DNA from: Ponticaulis sp.
Lineage (GTDB): Bacteria > Pseudomonadota > Alphaproteobacteria > Caulobacterales > Hyphomonadaceae
Direction of reading: 5' to 3'
NCBI GenBank assembly: GCA_002723155.1
Contig: PBNO01000015.1
Location: forward strand, 124,001 to 188,000
DNA: 64,000 bases
Numbering within the stretch: the first letter of the stretch is position 1; every line of letters begins with the position of its first letter. This document shows, one piece after another, positions 33,834 to 42,668 of this stretch. Position numbers and translations under genes: made by a program. Below the pieces are notes generated by a model. The model was not told the DNA's origin. It saw only the letters and a list, made by a program, of their open reading frames with translations, and did no database searches.

Positions 33834-35216
33834 CTAAGCCGCCGCCTCACGTTCCGCACGTTCTGCAACCAGACCTGCAGCCTGCTCGTCGAGGAGCTGA
33901 GACGCAGAGCGGGAAGCCGCTGAACAGATTGCGTGGATCAGAAGAAGCGGGATAGCCGCACAGAGACCCATAACGGTTGTCATAAGAGCCTGGGAGATAC
34001 CGTCAGCCATCAGCTGTGGATCACCAGCACCGTAAATCGTGATCGCCGTAAAGGTTACGATCATACCGATAACCGTACCGAGGAGACCGAGAAGCGGAGC
34101 AACAGACGCGAAAACTTTAATGATGTCGTTGAAGCGTTCGATTTTCGGAGACTCTTTGAGGATTTGCTCGTCGAGTTTCATTTCGAGTGTTTCTACGCCG
34201 TCATTACGGTGAGCTTCGTACACACCGAATACGCGTGCCAGAGGGTTACCTTTACCAGCTTGCTTCGACTTCGCTGTAGAACGCATAGCGCCTGTCATCA
34301 GAATGATGGAAACGAGTTTGAAGAGACCGAGGAGAACACCAATGATGCCCATTACGATGATGACGTAACCAACAGTACCACCAGCTTCGATACGGTCATC
34401 GAATGTTGGCAGTTTACCGTATGTGTCGAACAGCGTGCCTTTAGACGGGTCGATTGGCGCGCGAACAACTTCGCCTTCGCCCGCAGAAATCAGAGCCGCC
34501 ATAGCGCTTGAGTAGTTGCCAGGAGGCTGCTTCTCGTAAGCGATAAGATCGCCGTTACGCATTTCAACGAAACGTGTACCGTCAACCGTAGCAGCGTTGA
34601 ATACGCCTACACGGAAAACTTCCATTGTCTGAGTTTCGCCATCTGGACCGATCTGCTGAACAGGAGCTTCGAAAGACGTGACTTCAGACTGAGCGATCAT
34701 TTCGAGAAGGATCGACTTTGGAAGACGGTCAAGTTCTTCACGAACCGGAAGCGACTGAGATTCAGCAACTTCAGCGAGACCTTCTACACGACCTGTGTAC
34801 TGAGCAGATGCAAGTGAGTTGCGCAGAACAGGCATGACCTGACCAGCAGCCTCACGGAACTGACCGTGCAGCTGACCGAAGTCACCAGCAAGTTCAGAAA
34901 TCTCAGCACGGAGTTCGCCGAGTTCAGCTTCCGTTGCAGCAACCTGGTTAGCCAGAGACTGGCCACGGCTGTTTGCAGCGTTCAGCTGTGAACGGAGAGA
35001 CGCCATAGAGGCTTCCTGCTCGCTAGCAGCCTGACGGAATTCGTTCAGACGCTGCTGGTTAGCAGAAGACAGTTCGTTAGAGTCGCGACGGACAGCTTCC
35101 AGAACCTCAGAGAGTGAGCTGACCTGAGCAACTGCCGGAACGGCAGAGACAAGCGTACCAGCGCCGAACATCGCGGCGGCAGCAAGCGCTTTCATAGAAA
35201 AGGTGTTCTTTTTCAT
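33834..35216 (-). CDS. TtpC-like protein: ExbB domain with long periplasmic N-terminus
   Basis: A 460-residue protein. A signal peptide (AAAAMFGAGTLVSAVPAVAQ) and a long periplasmic part with a coiled coil (about 30-130, for example RLNEFRQAASEQEASMASLR) precede an ExbB-type domain: a membrane segment VIIVMGIIGVLLGLFKLVSI and ASVAPLLGLLGTVIGMIVTF. This is the plan of TtpC, which in Vibrio TonB2 systems is an extra, essential partner of TonB2-ExbB2-ExbD2. It probably bridges the inner-membrane motor to the periplasm. Confidence 0.92.
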   Translation of the reverse strand: MKKNTFSMKALAAAAMFGAGTLVSAVPAVAQVSSLSEVLEAVRRDSNELSSANQQRLNEFRQAASEQEASMASLRSQLNAANSRGQSLANQVAATEAELGELRAEISELAGDFGQLHGQFREAAGQVMPVLRNSLASAQYTGRVEGLAEVAESQSLPVREELDRLPKSILLEMIAQSEVTSFEAPVQQIGPDGETQTMEVFRVGVFNAATVDGTRFVEMRNGDLIAYEKQPPGNYSSAMAALISAGEGEVVRAPIDPSKGTLFDTYGKLPTFDDRIEAGGTVGYVIIVMGIIGVLLGLFKLVSIILMTGAMRSTAKSKQAGKGNPLARVFGVYEAHRNDGVETLEMKLDEQILKESPKIERFNDIIKVFASVAPLLGLLGTVIGMIVTFTAITIYGAGDPQLMADGISQALMTTVMGLCAAIPLLLIHAICSAASRSASQLLDEQAAGLVAERAEREAAA

Positions 35217-35239
35217 AGTTACGATACCTTGACCTTGCG

Positions 35240-36010
35240 TTACTCGACCGAGAAGCGTTCGACAGGAGCGAAGAGAACGTCCTGTTGCTTCGTGCCTTCA
35301 GCGATACGGATCGCGTCCTGGATCGGACGACGGTAGCTGTCTGGGAGAACTTCCCAGTCACCAGCTGCGCGGTCCCAACGTGCGACCTGACCGTTTGCAG
35401 GGTTGTGATAAACAAGCGCGACGCGACCGTATTGGAACATTTGAACCGTGATCGCTTCGCCAGCAGCGTTTGTGATTTCACCTTCGAAAGTGTCGATGGT
35501 GTTACCGTACTGCATTTCAGCCTGGTACGCTTCAACGATGAGGCGGTAGCGCTCACCCGCTGTTACGTCCGCAGCTGTCATAGCTGTGTCGAGCTGCTCG
35601 AGGCGCTCTGTACGGATGTCCATTTTGAACGGCAGGTCAGCTTCAACAAATGTGCGCAGATCATCGATCATTGCGTACATCATCGGCATCATCTGAGCTT
35701 TCGTCTCATCGATACGCTCGAGCTGCTCGCGCGCTGAAGCGAGTTCTTCCTGCTGAGATTCAACAACCTGCTCCTGTTGCAGAACAAAAAGTTCAGCAGC
35801 AGTCAGTTCTTGCAGCAGTGAGCGATATTCACGCTCGAGGTCGCTGCGCTCGTCGTCGAGCTGATTGATTTGAACCTGAATTTGCTCGGCTTGGCGTGTA
35901 GCTTGTTCACCAATTTCGAGCGCCTGGTTCAGCTGAGCTGATGCAGGCAATGCAACCAGGCAAAGGCCAGCAATCGCTGCGCTGCAGGCCGGATAAAGAA
36001 CATTCTTCAT
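35240..36010 (-). CDS. DUF3450 periplasmic coiled-coil protein, first gene of the TonB operon
   Basis: A 256-residue secreted protein: signal peptide ending PASAQ, a long coiled coil (about 27-110, for example EQIQVQINQLDDERSDLERE), then a compact domain ending with PIQDAIRIAEG. This matches DUF3450, found at the head of TtpC-type TonB operons. Its role is unknown; the coiled coil may pair with that of the downstream TtpC-like protein. The gap to the next gene is 23 bases. Confidence 0.88.
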   Translation of the reverse strand: MKNVLYPACSAAIAGLCLVALPASAQLNQALEIGEQATRQAEQIQVQINQLDDERSDLEREYRSLLQELTAAELFVLQQEQVVESQQEELASAREQLERIDETKAQMMPMMYAMIDDLRTFVEADLPFKMDIRTERLEQLDTAMTAADVTAGERYRLIVEAYQAEMQYGNTIDTFEGEITNAAGEAITVQMFQYGRVALVYHNPANGQVARWDRAAGDWEVLPDSYRRPIQDAIRIAEGTKQQDVLFAPVERFSVE

Positions 36011-36895
36011 GTTCGCCTCTCACTCCCATTGTGCGCGTGACTTTCACGCGAGAAATCCGCAAGGCGGCAGACAGAGCACTCTGCCGCCGTCAAAACTCAT
36101 AGCCCTGCACACACACGCAGGTTCAGTTCTGGGATTCTGCCGGCCTCTATGGACCGCGCAAGACCCGAAATACGGATGCTAGCCATCCGGCTTATCTTGT
36201 TGAGCCAATTCATTGGCTGAAATGACGCCAGTCCCCGAGCGACATCCTGACGCTATCAACCTTCAGGAAAAGATCAATACGTCAACTCAACAGGTTATAA
36301 TGTAACCAATCACTGAACTGCCGTTAAGACAATAGCTGAAACACAGCGCTGCCTTAAAGGTGCCCAGAATTGGCCCCAGACCGAAGTGCCCCGTTATGAA
36401 GTGAATGTCCAGCATCAATTTTGGACCGCATTTCAAAACAGTCCGACCCTGATGTTGATTAACTTTTTGGTCACTAAGTGCACTCCTGATCTGCTTGATA
36501 AGAGGAGCGTATTTTTATTGTACAGGACCAGATGATTATTTGGCTTTACTCGTCTGGCGAGTGCGTATTTTTTTTCTAACCAATTTAAAAACCGGAATGA
36601 CGTGAACAAATTTCCCGCAAAACTGAAAAATTTTTATTCAGCCAAGTGCTCAGAGAAGACCTGAAACAGAATTCGGCGGCGTTCTTCGTTATTACAGCGC
36701 CCCACAAAAAATACGCCGAAAAATCCTGATACGGGAACACGTTCAGGCCGATTCAATTCTTTGGGGTATTAGGCGACAACGCTTTAAAGCAACTGGATGA
36801 ACCGTTGCGACTTCATCATGGCTCTGGGCCAGTTATGCGACAGCGCGGGCCAGACAAAATTCATCTGACGGAACGGCTCAGTAGTTTTCAGAAGG
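36011..36895. other. Long non-coding gap upstream of the TonB operon
   Basis: An 885-base stretch without a credible gene, unusual for this window. It must hold the TonB operon promoter. One candidate region on the minus strand has TTGACG at 36285-36280, with the palindrome GGTTATAATGTAACC (36293-36307) just upstream of it; no good -10 was found. The middle (about 36440-36660) is AT-rich with T- and A-runs. No tRNA, known riboswitch shape or small ORF was recognised. Confidence 0.5.
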
Positions 36896-36970
36896 TGGCT
36901 GGGGCGCCAGGATTCGAACCTGGGAATGCCGATACCAAAAACCGGTGCCTTACCACTTGGCGACGCCCCA
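36896..36970 (-). tRNA. tRNA-Gln (anticodon UUG)
   Basis: The minus strand folds into a complete 75-nucleotide tRNA: acceptor stem TGGGGCG/CGCCCCA with discriminator G and an encoded CCA end, T-arm with GGTTCGAATCC, and an anticodon stem CCGGT/ACCGG with the loop TTTTGGT, giving anticodon TTG. This closely matches bacterial glutamine tRNAs. It stands alone between the TonB operon and sppA. Confidence 0.95.
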
Positions 36971-37163
36971 ACGAGCGGCGGTTATTACCCAATGCTTTTT
37001 AAGGATGCAACCAGCTTTTTGAAGATTCTTCAGATTGTTTCACTTCAATGCCGCCAGCGCGGGGAATTTTTTTTGTGATGCGATAAAATCTTTACAAAAA
37101 TTAGCTCTTTCCTTATCCTTTTTCGATAAATGCGAATAGTACATTCCGACCAAGGAGCAGGAA

Positions 37164-38912
37164 TTGAAAACCTTTTTTGCCTCAGTGCTGGGCGGCTTTA
37201 TCGCCCTGCTGCTGTTTCTGGCCTTAGGCTTCCTCGCAGTAATTGCGATGATTCCAAAAGCCGAACCGCCACCCGAATCAATCGTCCTGGAAATTGATCT
37301 GCGCCGTCCGCTGCCAGATCAGCCAGTAAACGCCCCTCCTCCGTTTGGATCATCTTCCTCCTTTATCGGAATGCTGCAGAATCTCGAACTTGCTGCAGAA
37401 GACCCTGCCGTCCATGGCGTCTTCATCCGCGCCAGCGAAATGGGAATCGGTCACTCTCGCGCTGAAGAGCTGCGCGATACGATTCAAACCCTTCGCGACA
37501 ACGGTAAGTTCGTTCACGTTCATACACAGGGCGTTCTGGGCACCAGCCCGTCCGCCTATCGGAGCATTTCATCTGCTGACGAGATTATTCTGCAGCCGGG
37601 CTCTGAAATTGTCGTCTCCGGCCTTTCAACAGAGACCCTTTTCATGGGCGACCTGTTTGAAGAGTTTCAGGCTTCAGCTGAGATCCTTGCCTTCTACGAA
37701 TACAAGAACGCGCCAAACGTGTACCAGCAGAACGATTACACAGAGCCGCACCGCGAAGCGATGCTGGAGCTCATCTCAGATATCTGGGACATTACTGTAC
37801 GTGATATCGCCGAAGACCGCGCATATACAGATGTCGGGAGCCTGCGCTCACTTCTGGAAAGCGGCCCGATCACCGCAGACCGCGCCCTGGAAGCGAACCT
37901 GATTACGCAAATCAACTGGCCGGAAGATGCACAGCGCGCAGCCCTGCAACAAGCAGGCTCAAGTGCAGAACTCGTGTCTGTCTTTGATTACGAGCCACCA
38001 TACGTGCGCTATGATAGCCCTGCAATCGCGATTGTTGGCGGCGAAGGCGGTATCGTGACAGGTGGATACAGCGGCTCTCCATTCGGAGGCGAAGGCAATT
38101 TCGCATCTGATTCTATTGCTGAAGCGATCCTTGCGGCCGGCCGAAACGACAATGTCGGCGCGATCGTGTTCCGGGTCGACTCAGGCGGCGGCTCAGCCAT
38201 CGCATCCGAACAGATCTGGCGCGCGGTAGAACGTGTCCAGACGGATATGAACAAGCCAGTCGTTGTTAGCATGGGCTCTGTCGCCGCATCTGGCGGTTAT
38301 TACGTGTCCGCTGGCGCAGATGCAATCTTCGCGTCTGAAACCACCATCACCGGTTCTATCGGTGTTTATGGCGGTAAGTTTGCGCTGGCCGATGCGATGC
38401 GCCGGTTCGGCGTCAATCCAAGCACGATTGCTGTTGGCGGTCCTATGGCGTCCGTCTACACGCTGGATAGCTTCACAGACGAACAGCGGGAACTGCTCTA
38501 TGCCGGCCTTGAGAGGACCTATGATCGCTTCATGCACATCGTAGCGACCGGCCGTGAACTGGACGAAACACGCGTTCGCGAAATCGCACGCGGTCGTGTC
38601 TGGAGCGGCACTGATGCTGCCGATCTAGGCCTCGTCACGAATGTCGGTGGTCTGATGGATGCAATCGATCATGCCCGCGAGCTGGCAAACATCCCGGAAG
38701 ATGCGAACACAGAGACGATCTATTATCCGGAAGCGCCAACCCTGGAAGAGTTCATTGGCAGCCTGACGGGCTCTTCAGCTAACGCCGCGGCAAATATGGA
38801 AGACCTGTCCGTCCTCCTTCAGAACGAGCAGGTCCAAATGCTTATCCAGCAATCTCAGGCTCTGAGCTCCGGCCAGACGCAGATGCGTTCTGAGTACGGA
38901 TCAATCCGTTAA
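37164..38912 (+). CDS. sppA: Signal peptide peptidase SppA, long form
   Basis: SppA degrades cleaved signal peptides in the inner membrane. The 582-residue size is the long, two-domain S49 form: an N-terminal anchor (LLLFLALGFLAVIAMI), a first domain with the catalytic lysine in FYEYKNAPNVY, and a second with the nucleophile in SMGSVAASGGYYVSAGAD. The start is an uncommon TTG at 37164 preceded by caaggagcag; the next residues MKTFFASVLGG make a typical anchor, so the choice is firm. A strong terminator follows. Confidence 0.94.
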   Translation: MKTFFASVLGGFIALLLFLALGFLAVIAMIPKAEPPPESIVLEIDLRRPLPDQPVNAPPPFGSSSSFIGMLQNLELAAEDPAVHGVFIRASEMGIGHSRAEELRDTIQTLRDNGKFVHVHTQGVLGTSPSAYRSISSADEIILQPGSEIVVSGLSTETLFMGDLFEEFQASAEILAFYEYKNAPNVYQQNDYTEPHREAMLELISDIWDITVRDIAEDRAYTDVGSLRSLLESGPITADRALEANLITQINWPEDAQRAALQQAGSSAELVSVFDYEPPYVRYDSPAIAIVGGEGGIVTGGYSGSPFGGEGNFASDSIAEAILAAGRNDNVGAIVFRVDSGGGSAIASEQIWRAVERVQTDMNKPVVVSMGSVAASGGYYVSAGADAIFASETTITGSIGVYGGKFALADAMRRFGVNPSTIAVGGPMASVYTLDSFTDEQRELLYAGLERTYDRFMHIVATGRELDETRVREIARGRVWSGTDAADLGLVTNVGGLMDAIDHARELANIPEDANTETIYYPEAPTLEEFIGSLTGSSANAAANMEDLSVLLQNEQVQMLIQQSQALSSGQTQMRSEYGSIR

Positions 38913-38940
38913 AAAAGCACGCCTGAAAACTAAAACACGA

Positions 38941-38973
38941 AAGGCCCTCTTCAATGCGAAGAGGGCCTTTTTC
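38941..38973 (+). terminator. Terminator after sppA
   Basis: AAGGCCCTCTTC (38941-38952) pairs perfectly with GAAGAGGGCCTT (38958-38969), loop AATGC, followed by TTTC. Intrinsic terminator for sppA. Confidence 0.92.
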
Positions 38974-39295
38974 TTTGCCAGAAAGCAAGTCAGACGACGC
39001 CCGCATAACGCTGGGAGCAATAGCTGCCCTGTGTCAGCCAACGGCACCAAAACGTTGTTTTGCAGGAAGCTCGATCATGGCGACCTGCTGTCTGATCATC
39101 GTGATGTCATTGGAAATCCCAATACTTTCAGCACGTGCTGCGCTGCGAAACCCTCTTTACGTATTGCCCACCCCTTACGCTCCGCCTTGTTGCAGGGCGA
39201 GGCAAACGCCATGCACGACAGTCTCTGCCTATTATTATCGACGCTTCGCGTCGAAGCTTTCTTCAACGCGCAACCCATCTCGAGAAGTTGACACG
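38974..39295. other. Non-coding block between two terminators
   Basis: About 320 bases between the sppA terminator and the receptor terminator. No gene with a ribosome binding site or known family was found; the open frames here are continuations of frames antisense to the receptor gene. It includes small hairpins such as GACGCTTCGCGTC (39239-39251). It could be an RNA gene or a dispersed repeat, but nothing in the sequence decides this. Confidence 0.4.
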
Positions 39296-39327
39296 AAAAA
39301 GGGCCAGCAGTCGAAACTGCTGGCCCT
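39296..39327 (-). terminator. Terminator of the large TonB-dependent receptor gene
   Basis: GGGCCAGCAGT (39301-39311) pairs perfectly with ACTGCTGGCCC (39316-39326), loop CGAA; the A-run at 39296-39300 gives a T-run on the minus strand. A second perfect hairpin, ACGTTCGA/TCGAACGT at 39337-39355, lies just after the receptor stop codon. Confidence 0.9.
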
Positions 39328-39367
39328 AATTCTTTTACGTTCGATCTTCGAACGTTTCAGCGATCGA

Positions 39368-42300
39368 TTAGAAGCGCTTAGAAACGTTCACGAAGAATGT
39401 ACGACCGTAGATGTCGTAACCGATACCACCGAGGGAACCGATGCCGTTGTTGAACGTGATTGGTGGCTGCTCGTCGAATACGTTGCTGACACCAGCACGT
39501 ACGACAGTAGTTTCACCAGACCATGTTACAGACGCATCGTGGACCCAGTAATCGTCGAGCCAGTCAACCTGGATACATGGTGTGTCGCCAGCTTGAACAC
39601 AGAGGTTGAAGAACGAAGTCGTTTCGTCAGTCGGGTCTGTGTTGTCTTCAATCATGCTACCGAGGAAGCGAGATTGAGCTGTGAAACGCCAGTCGCCACG
39701 CTCGAACTGGTTCGTGATGTTGAGGCGCCATTCTGGGTTACCGTACTCACCGAGTGTGTCGTTGATTTCGATACCTGTTGCAGTGACGAACTCTTCAGTC
39801 TGAGTCAGAGACTGAGTTGCACGAACTGTGAGGTTATAACCGATGTCTGCAGGCAGATCAGTCATGAACTCGAGGTTATAGTCGATACCTTCAACAACCT
39901 GGTCACCGAGGTTCTGGTTGAGCGCTTCAATGAAGACGATCTCACCCTGAGTACCAGCAGCCGGGTCCACAGCTTCACGTGTGATGTTACCACACTGCGG
40001 GTCAGACAGACCAACAGAGTTGTAGCAACGTGCCGCGATTGTAGCAGCTGAAAGCTGGTCAATCTCGTCTTCAACCGTGATTTCGTAGTACGTTACAGAA
40101 GTACGAAGGTCGAAAGAGTCAAACCATGGCTGTTCGAACACGATACCCGCAGAAATCGCCTGAGACGTCTCTGGAGCGAGGTTCGGGTTAGAACCAGAAG
40201 CAACCTGAGTTGGTGAACCAGCAAATACTGGGTTCGTAGTGCCGAGACCAAGAACACCAAGCTCTGTTGGGTCAACAGCTGGCAGGTTGAACGGGCCACC
40301 ACCTGCAGCACAACGTGCGATCAGGTCTGGGTCACGTGGGTCGAGGTTAGCCTGGTACTCACGAGTTTCTGGCGTTGTCGGGTCGTTATCGTAGTCACCG
40401 AATGGAACTGCGATACCTGGAACACGACATGGGTCAGAAGGGTTAGAGAAGCCAGTAGCACGACCACCGAACTGCTGACCGAGGTCAGGCGCACGGAAGG
40501 ATGTACCAACAGTTGCACGAGCACGCAGCCACTCTACAGGAGCGTATTGGCCCTGTACGCGGTATGTGAACTCTGAACCGAAGTTAGTTTCGCTTGTGTA
40601 ACGACCAGCAAGGTTGAATGTCAGTTCTTCTGCGAGCGTCATGTCAGCAAGGACAGGAATCTCGATCTCGAAGAAGCCTTCAGTCAGCGCACGCTCACCG
40701 TTAGAACCTGGGTCACCAGAGAAGCCGTAGAAGTCACCAGATGTCGCACCAGCGTCTGTGTCTGTGCGGATCTTGTCTTCACGGTACTCAGCACCGAGCA
40801 CAACGCCCAGTGGACCAGCAGGAAGTTCCATTACGTCGCCAGTGACGAAGCCGGACACAACCATCTGCTCAACAACCGTGTTTGTGATACGGTTAGGGAA
40901 GAGATATTCGTTGTCAGCTGGGTCAGAGAAGCGACCTGTGTTGATGAATGTCGCGTCGAAGAAGTCGAGTGGACGACATTCAACTGTCTGACCGAAGTTC
41001 GGGATAGACAGTGGGTCACAGACGAACTCGCCAGTCGCAGCGTCGAAACGTGTGTTCTGGAAAGTCTGAACGAGACGTGGGTAGTAAGCGATGCCTTCTA
41101 CGATGTCAGTACCAGCTGAACGGCTGTACTGAGCGTAAACGTCATAGCTCCAGTTGTCGCCGAGACCTGTTTCACCGAGGAATGGCAGGTCACCACGAAC
41201 GCCGCCGATCATGCGGGTCTGGCTCACGTCTGTCTGGTTGTAGTAACGTTCTGAGTAGTACAGAGACGCGTTATAACCAAGCTCGTTCAGAGCGTATGTG
41301 TCTGGGAGGTAAACGAAGCCCTGACCAGATGTGTTGGTTGTTGTGATACGTGTAGAGTGCGAAGCCTCGTAGTATGCAACCATGTCACCGTAGAAATCAG
41401 TCTCATACTCACCTGTGGAGTACAGGTTGAAGCGACGGAAGTTAGGTGTCAGGACAGCGTTCTGAGCTTCCGGGTGAAGCAGAAGGCGCTGGCCGTTAGC
41501 AGAATCTGGTGTGATCAGGTCAGCAGCGATACCGATTGGACGGAAGTTCTGCGGGAGACCTGCGATACCAGCGTCGAAGCCTGGATCATAGTACAGGAAG
41601 CCGAATGGCGTACCGGAGATAGCACCAGCACCGAAAGCGGAGCTTGCACAGTTACCGTAGTAAACCTGGCCAGATGCACCCTGGTAAGGACCGATCGTAC
41701 ATGCAGCGTCGTAAAGTTCGTAGAAAGAACCCCACTGGTCTTGCGTGAAGCCGCTAGACTGCGTGTACTCACCAGCGAATGTCATGAAGCCACGGTCGCC
41801 AGATACACCGTAAGTCGCTGCGTAAACTTGCTGCTGACCACCGTTTCCAGAAAGCTCTGGGTCTGTGTAGTAAGCTTCAAGCTGAAGACCATCGAAGTCT
41901 GTACGCAGGATGTAGTTAACAACACCCGCAACAGCGTCAGAACCGTATACAGAAGACGCGCCGTCGAGGAGGACGTCAACGCGCTCAATCATTGTACCCG
42001 GGATCATGTTGAGGTCTGGCGCAGACGGAACACCACGAACACCAGCTGGTGCGAGGCGACGACCGTTTACGAGTACGAGTGTACGACCTGGATCAAGACC
42101 ACGAAGAGAAGCTGTCGCAGAACCTGGACCGCTTTCTGTGTTGATGCCGGCAGATGTAGAAACGCCAGTTGTGATCTGCTGACCCTGAACAACTGTTGTC
42201 TGACCGAGAAGGTCAGAAGCGTCTACGAGACCGAGGTCACGAGATGTGACGCCGTCGATTACCTGAAGCGGAGAAGCACTAGAGAATTCGTCACGAGCAA

Positions 42301-42490
42301 GACGGGAACCCGTTACTGTGACGCGTTGCTGTACGGCAACTTCACCATCTGTTTCTTCTTCTTCAATGATCACGACTTCTTCGTCGGTCTCAGCCTCCTG
42401 CGCATGTGCAGGCGCGAGCGCCATAGCACCCACGAAGCCTGCGAAGACCGAAGTCGCCAGCAGGCGTGATTTAAATAATTTCCCGTTCAC
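39368..42490 (-). CDS. TonB-dependent outer-membrane receptor, large
   Basis: A 1040-residue receptor that would import a large or scarce substrate using TonB energy. Signal peptide (VFAGFVGAMALAPAHAQ), acidic stretch, TonB-box-like QRVTVTGSRL, plug domain (SLRGLDPGRTLVLVNGRRLA; ERVDVLLDGASSVYGSDAVAGVVNY), then a 22-strand barrel ending FFVNVSKRF. Size and plug style fit the large receptors of caulobacters, often for sugars or peptides. Start is GTG 42490, because ggaggttcaaac precedes it; the Met at 42529 has no site. Strong codon bias suggests high expression. It lies near the TonB operon, and no substrate genes are adjacent. Confidence 0.95.
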   Translation of the reverse strand: MNGKLFKSRLLATSVFAGFVGAMALAPAHAQEAETDEEVVIIEEEETDGEVAVQQRVTVTGSRLARDEFSSASPLQVIDGVTSRDLGLVDASDLLGQTTVVQGQQITTGVSTSAGINTESGPGSATASLRGLDPGRTLVLVNGRRLAPAGVRGVPSAPDLNMIPGTMIERVDVLLDGASSVYGSDAVAGVVNYILRTDFDGLQLEAYYTDPELSGNGGQQQVYAATYGVSGDRGFMTFAGEYTQSSGFTQDQWGSFYELYDAACTIGPYQGASGQVYYGNCASSAFGAGAISGTPFGFLYYDPGFDAGIAGLPQNFRPIGIAADLITPDSANGQRLLLHPEAQNAVLTPNFRRFNLYSTGEYETDFYGDMVAYYEASHSTRITTTNTSGQGFVYLPDTYALNELGYNASLYYSERYYNQTDVSQTRMIGGVRGDLPFLGETGLGDNWSYDVYAQYSRSAGTDIVEGIAYYPRLVQTFQNTRFDAATGEFVCDPLSIPNFGQTVECRPLDFFDATFINTGRFSDPADNEYLFPNRITNTVVEQMVVSGFVTGDVMELPAGPLGVVLGAEYREDKIRTDTDAGATSGDFYGFSGDPGSNGERALTEGFFEIEIPVLADMTLAEELTFNLAGRYTSETNFGSEFTYRVQGQYAPVEWLRARATVGTSFRAPDLGQQFGGRATGFSNPSDPCRVPGIAVPFGDYDNDPTTPETREYQANLDPRDPDLIARCAAGGGPFNLPAVDPTELGVLGLGTTNPVFAGSPTQVASGSNPNLAPETSQAISAGIVFEQPWFDSFDLRTSVTYYEITVEDEIDQLSAATIAARCYNSVGLSDPQCGNITREAVDPAAGTQGEIVFIEALNQNLGDQVVEGIDYNLEFMTDLPADIGYNLTVRATQSLTQTEEFVTATGIEINDTLGEYGNPEWRLNITNQFERGDWRFTAQSRFLGSMIEDNTDPTDETTSFFNLCVQAGDTPCIQVDWLDDYWVHDASVTWSGETTVVRAGVSNVFDEQPPITFNNGIGSLGGIGYDIYGRTFFVNVSKRF

Positions 42491-42668
42491 GTTTGAACCT
42501 CCAAAAAGTAACGCTTTGGCAGCTGGCAAAATTTGCCAACGACAAAGGGAGTGCCGGATCCCCAGAATCCGAACTGATTGGAAGCTATTCAGGCCTTAGC
42601 GCAAGCGTCAATTGATAGTGACAGGTTTGTAAGAATTTGCCCAAAACTGTGGCAGAAAGGCCTCATTT

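Noticed and set aside
36805-37002. A 65-codon plus-strand ORF
   Set aside because: It covers the tRNA-Gln gene on the other strand; its GFEPGNADTKN text is the reverse of the tRNA.
38954-40051. A 365-codon plus-strand frame crossing from the sppA terminator into the receptor
   Set aside because: Antisense to the receptor end and running through its terminator; composition is not protein-like.
41357-42469. A 370-codon open frame on the plus strand opposite the large receptor gene
   Set aside because: It is antisense to a clear TonB-dependent receptor, Cys/Arg/Thr-rich with no domain and no ribosome binding site. Strong codon bias in the receptor gene explains the long open antisense frame.
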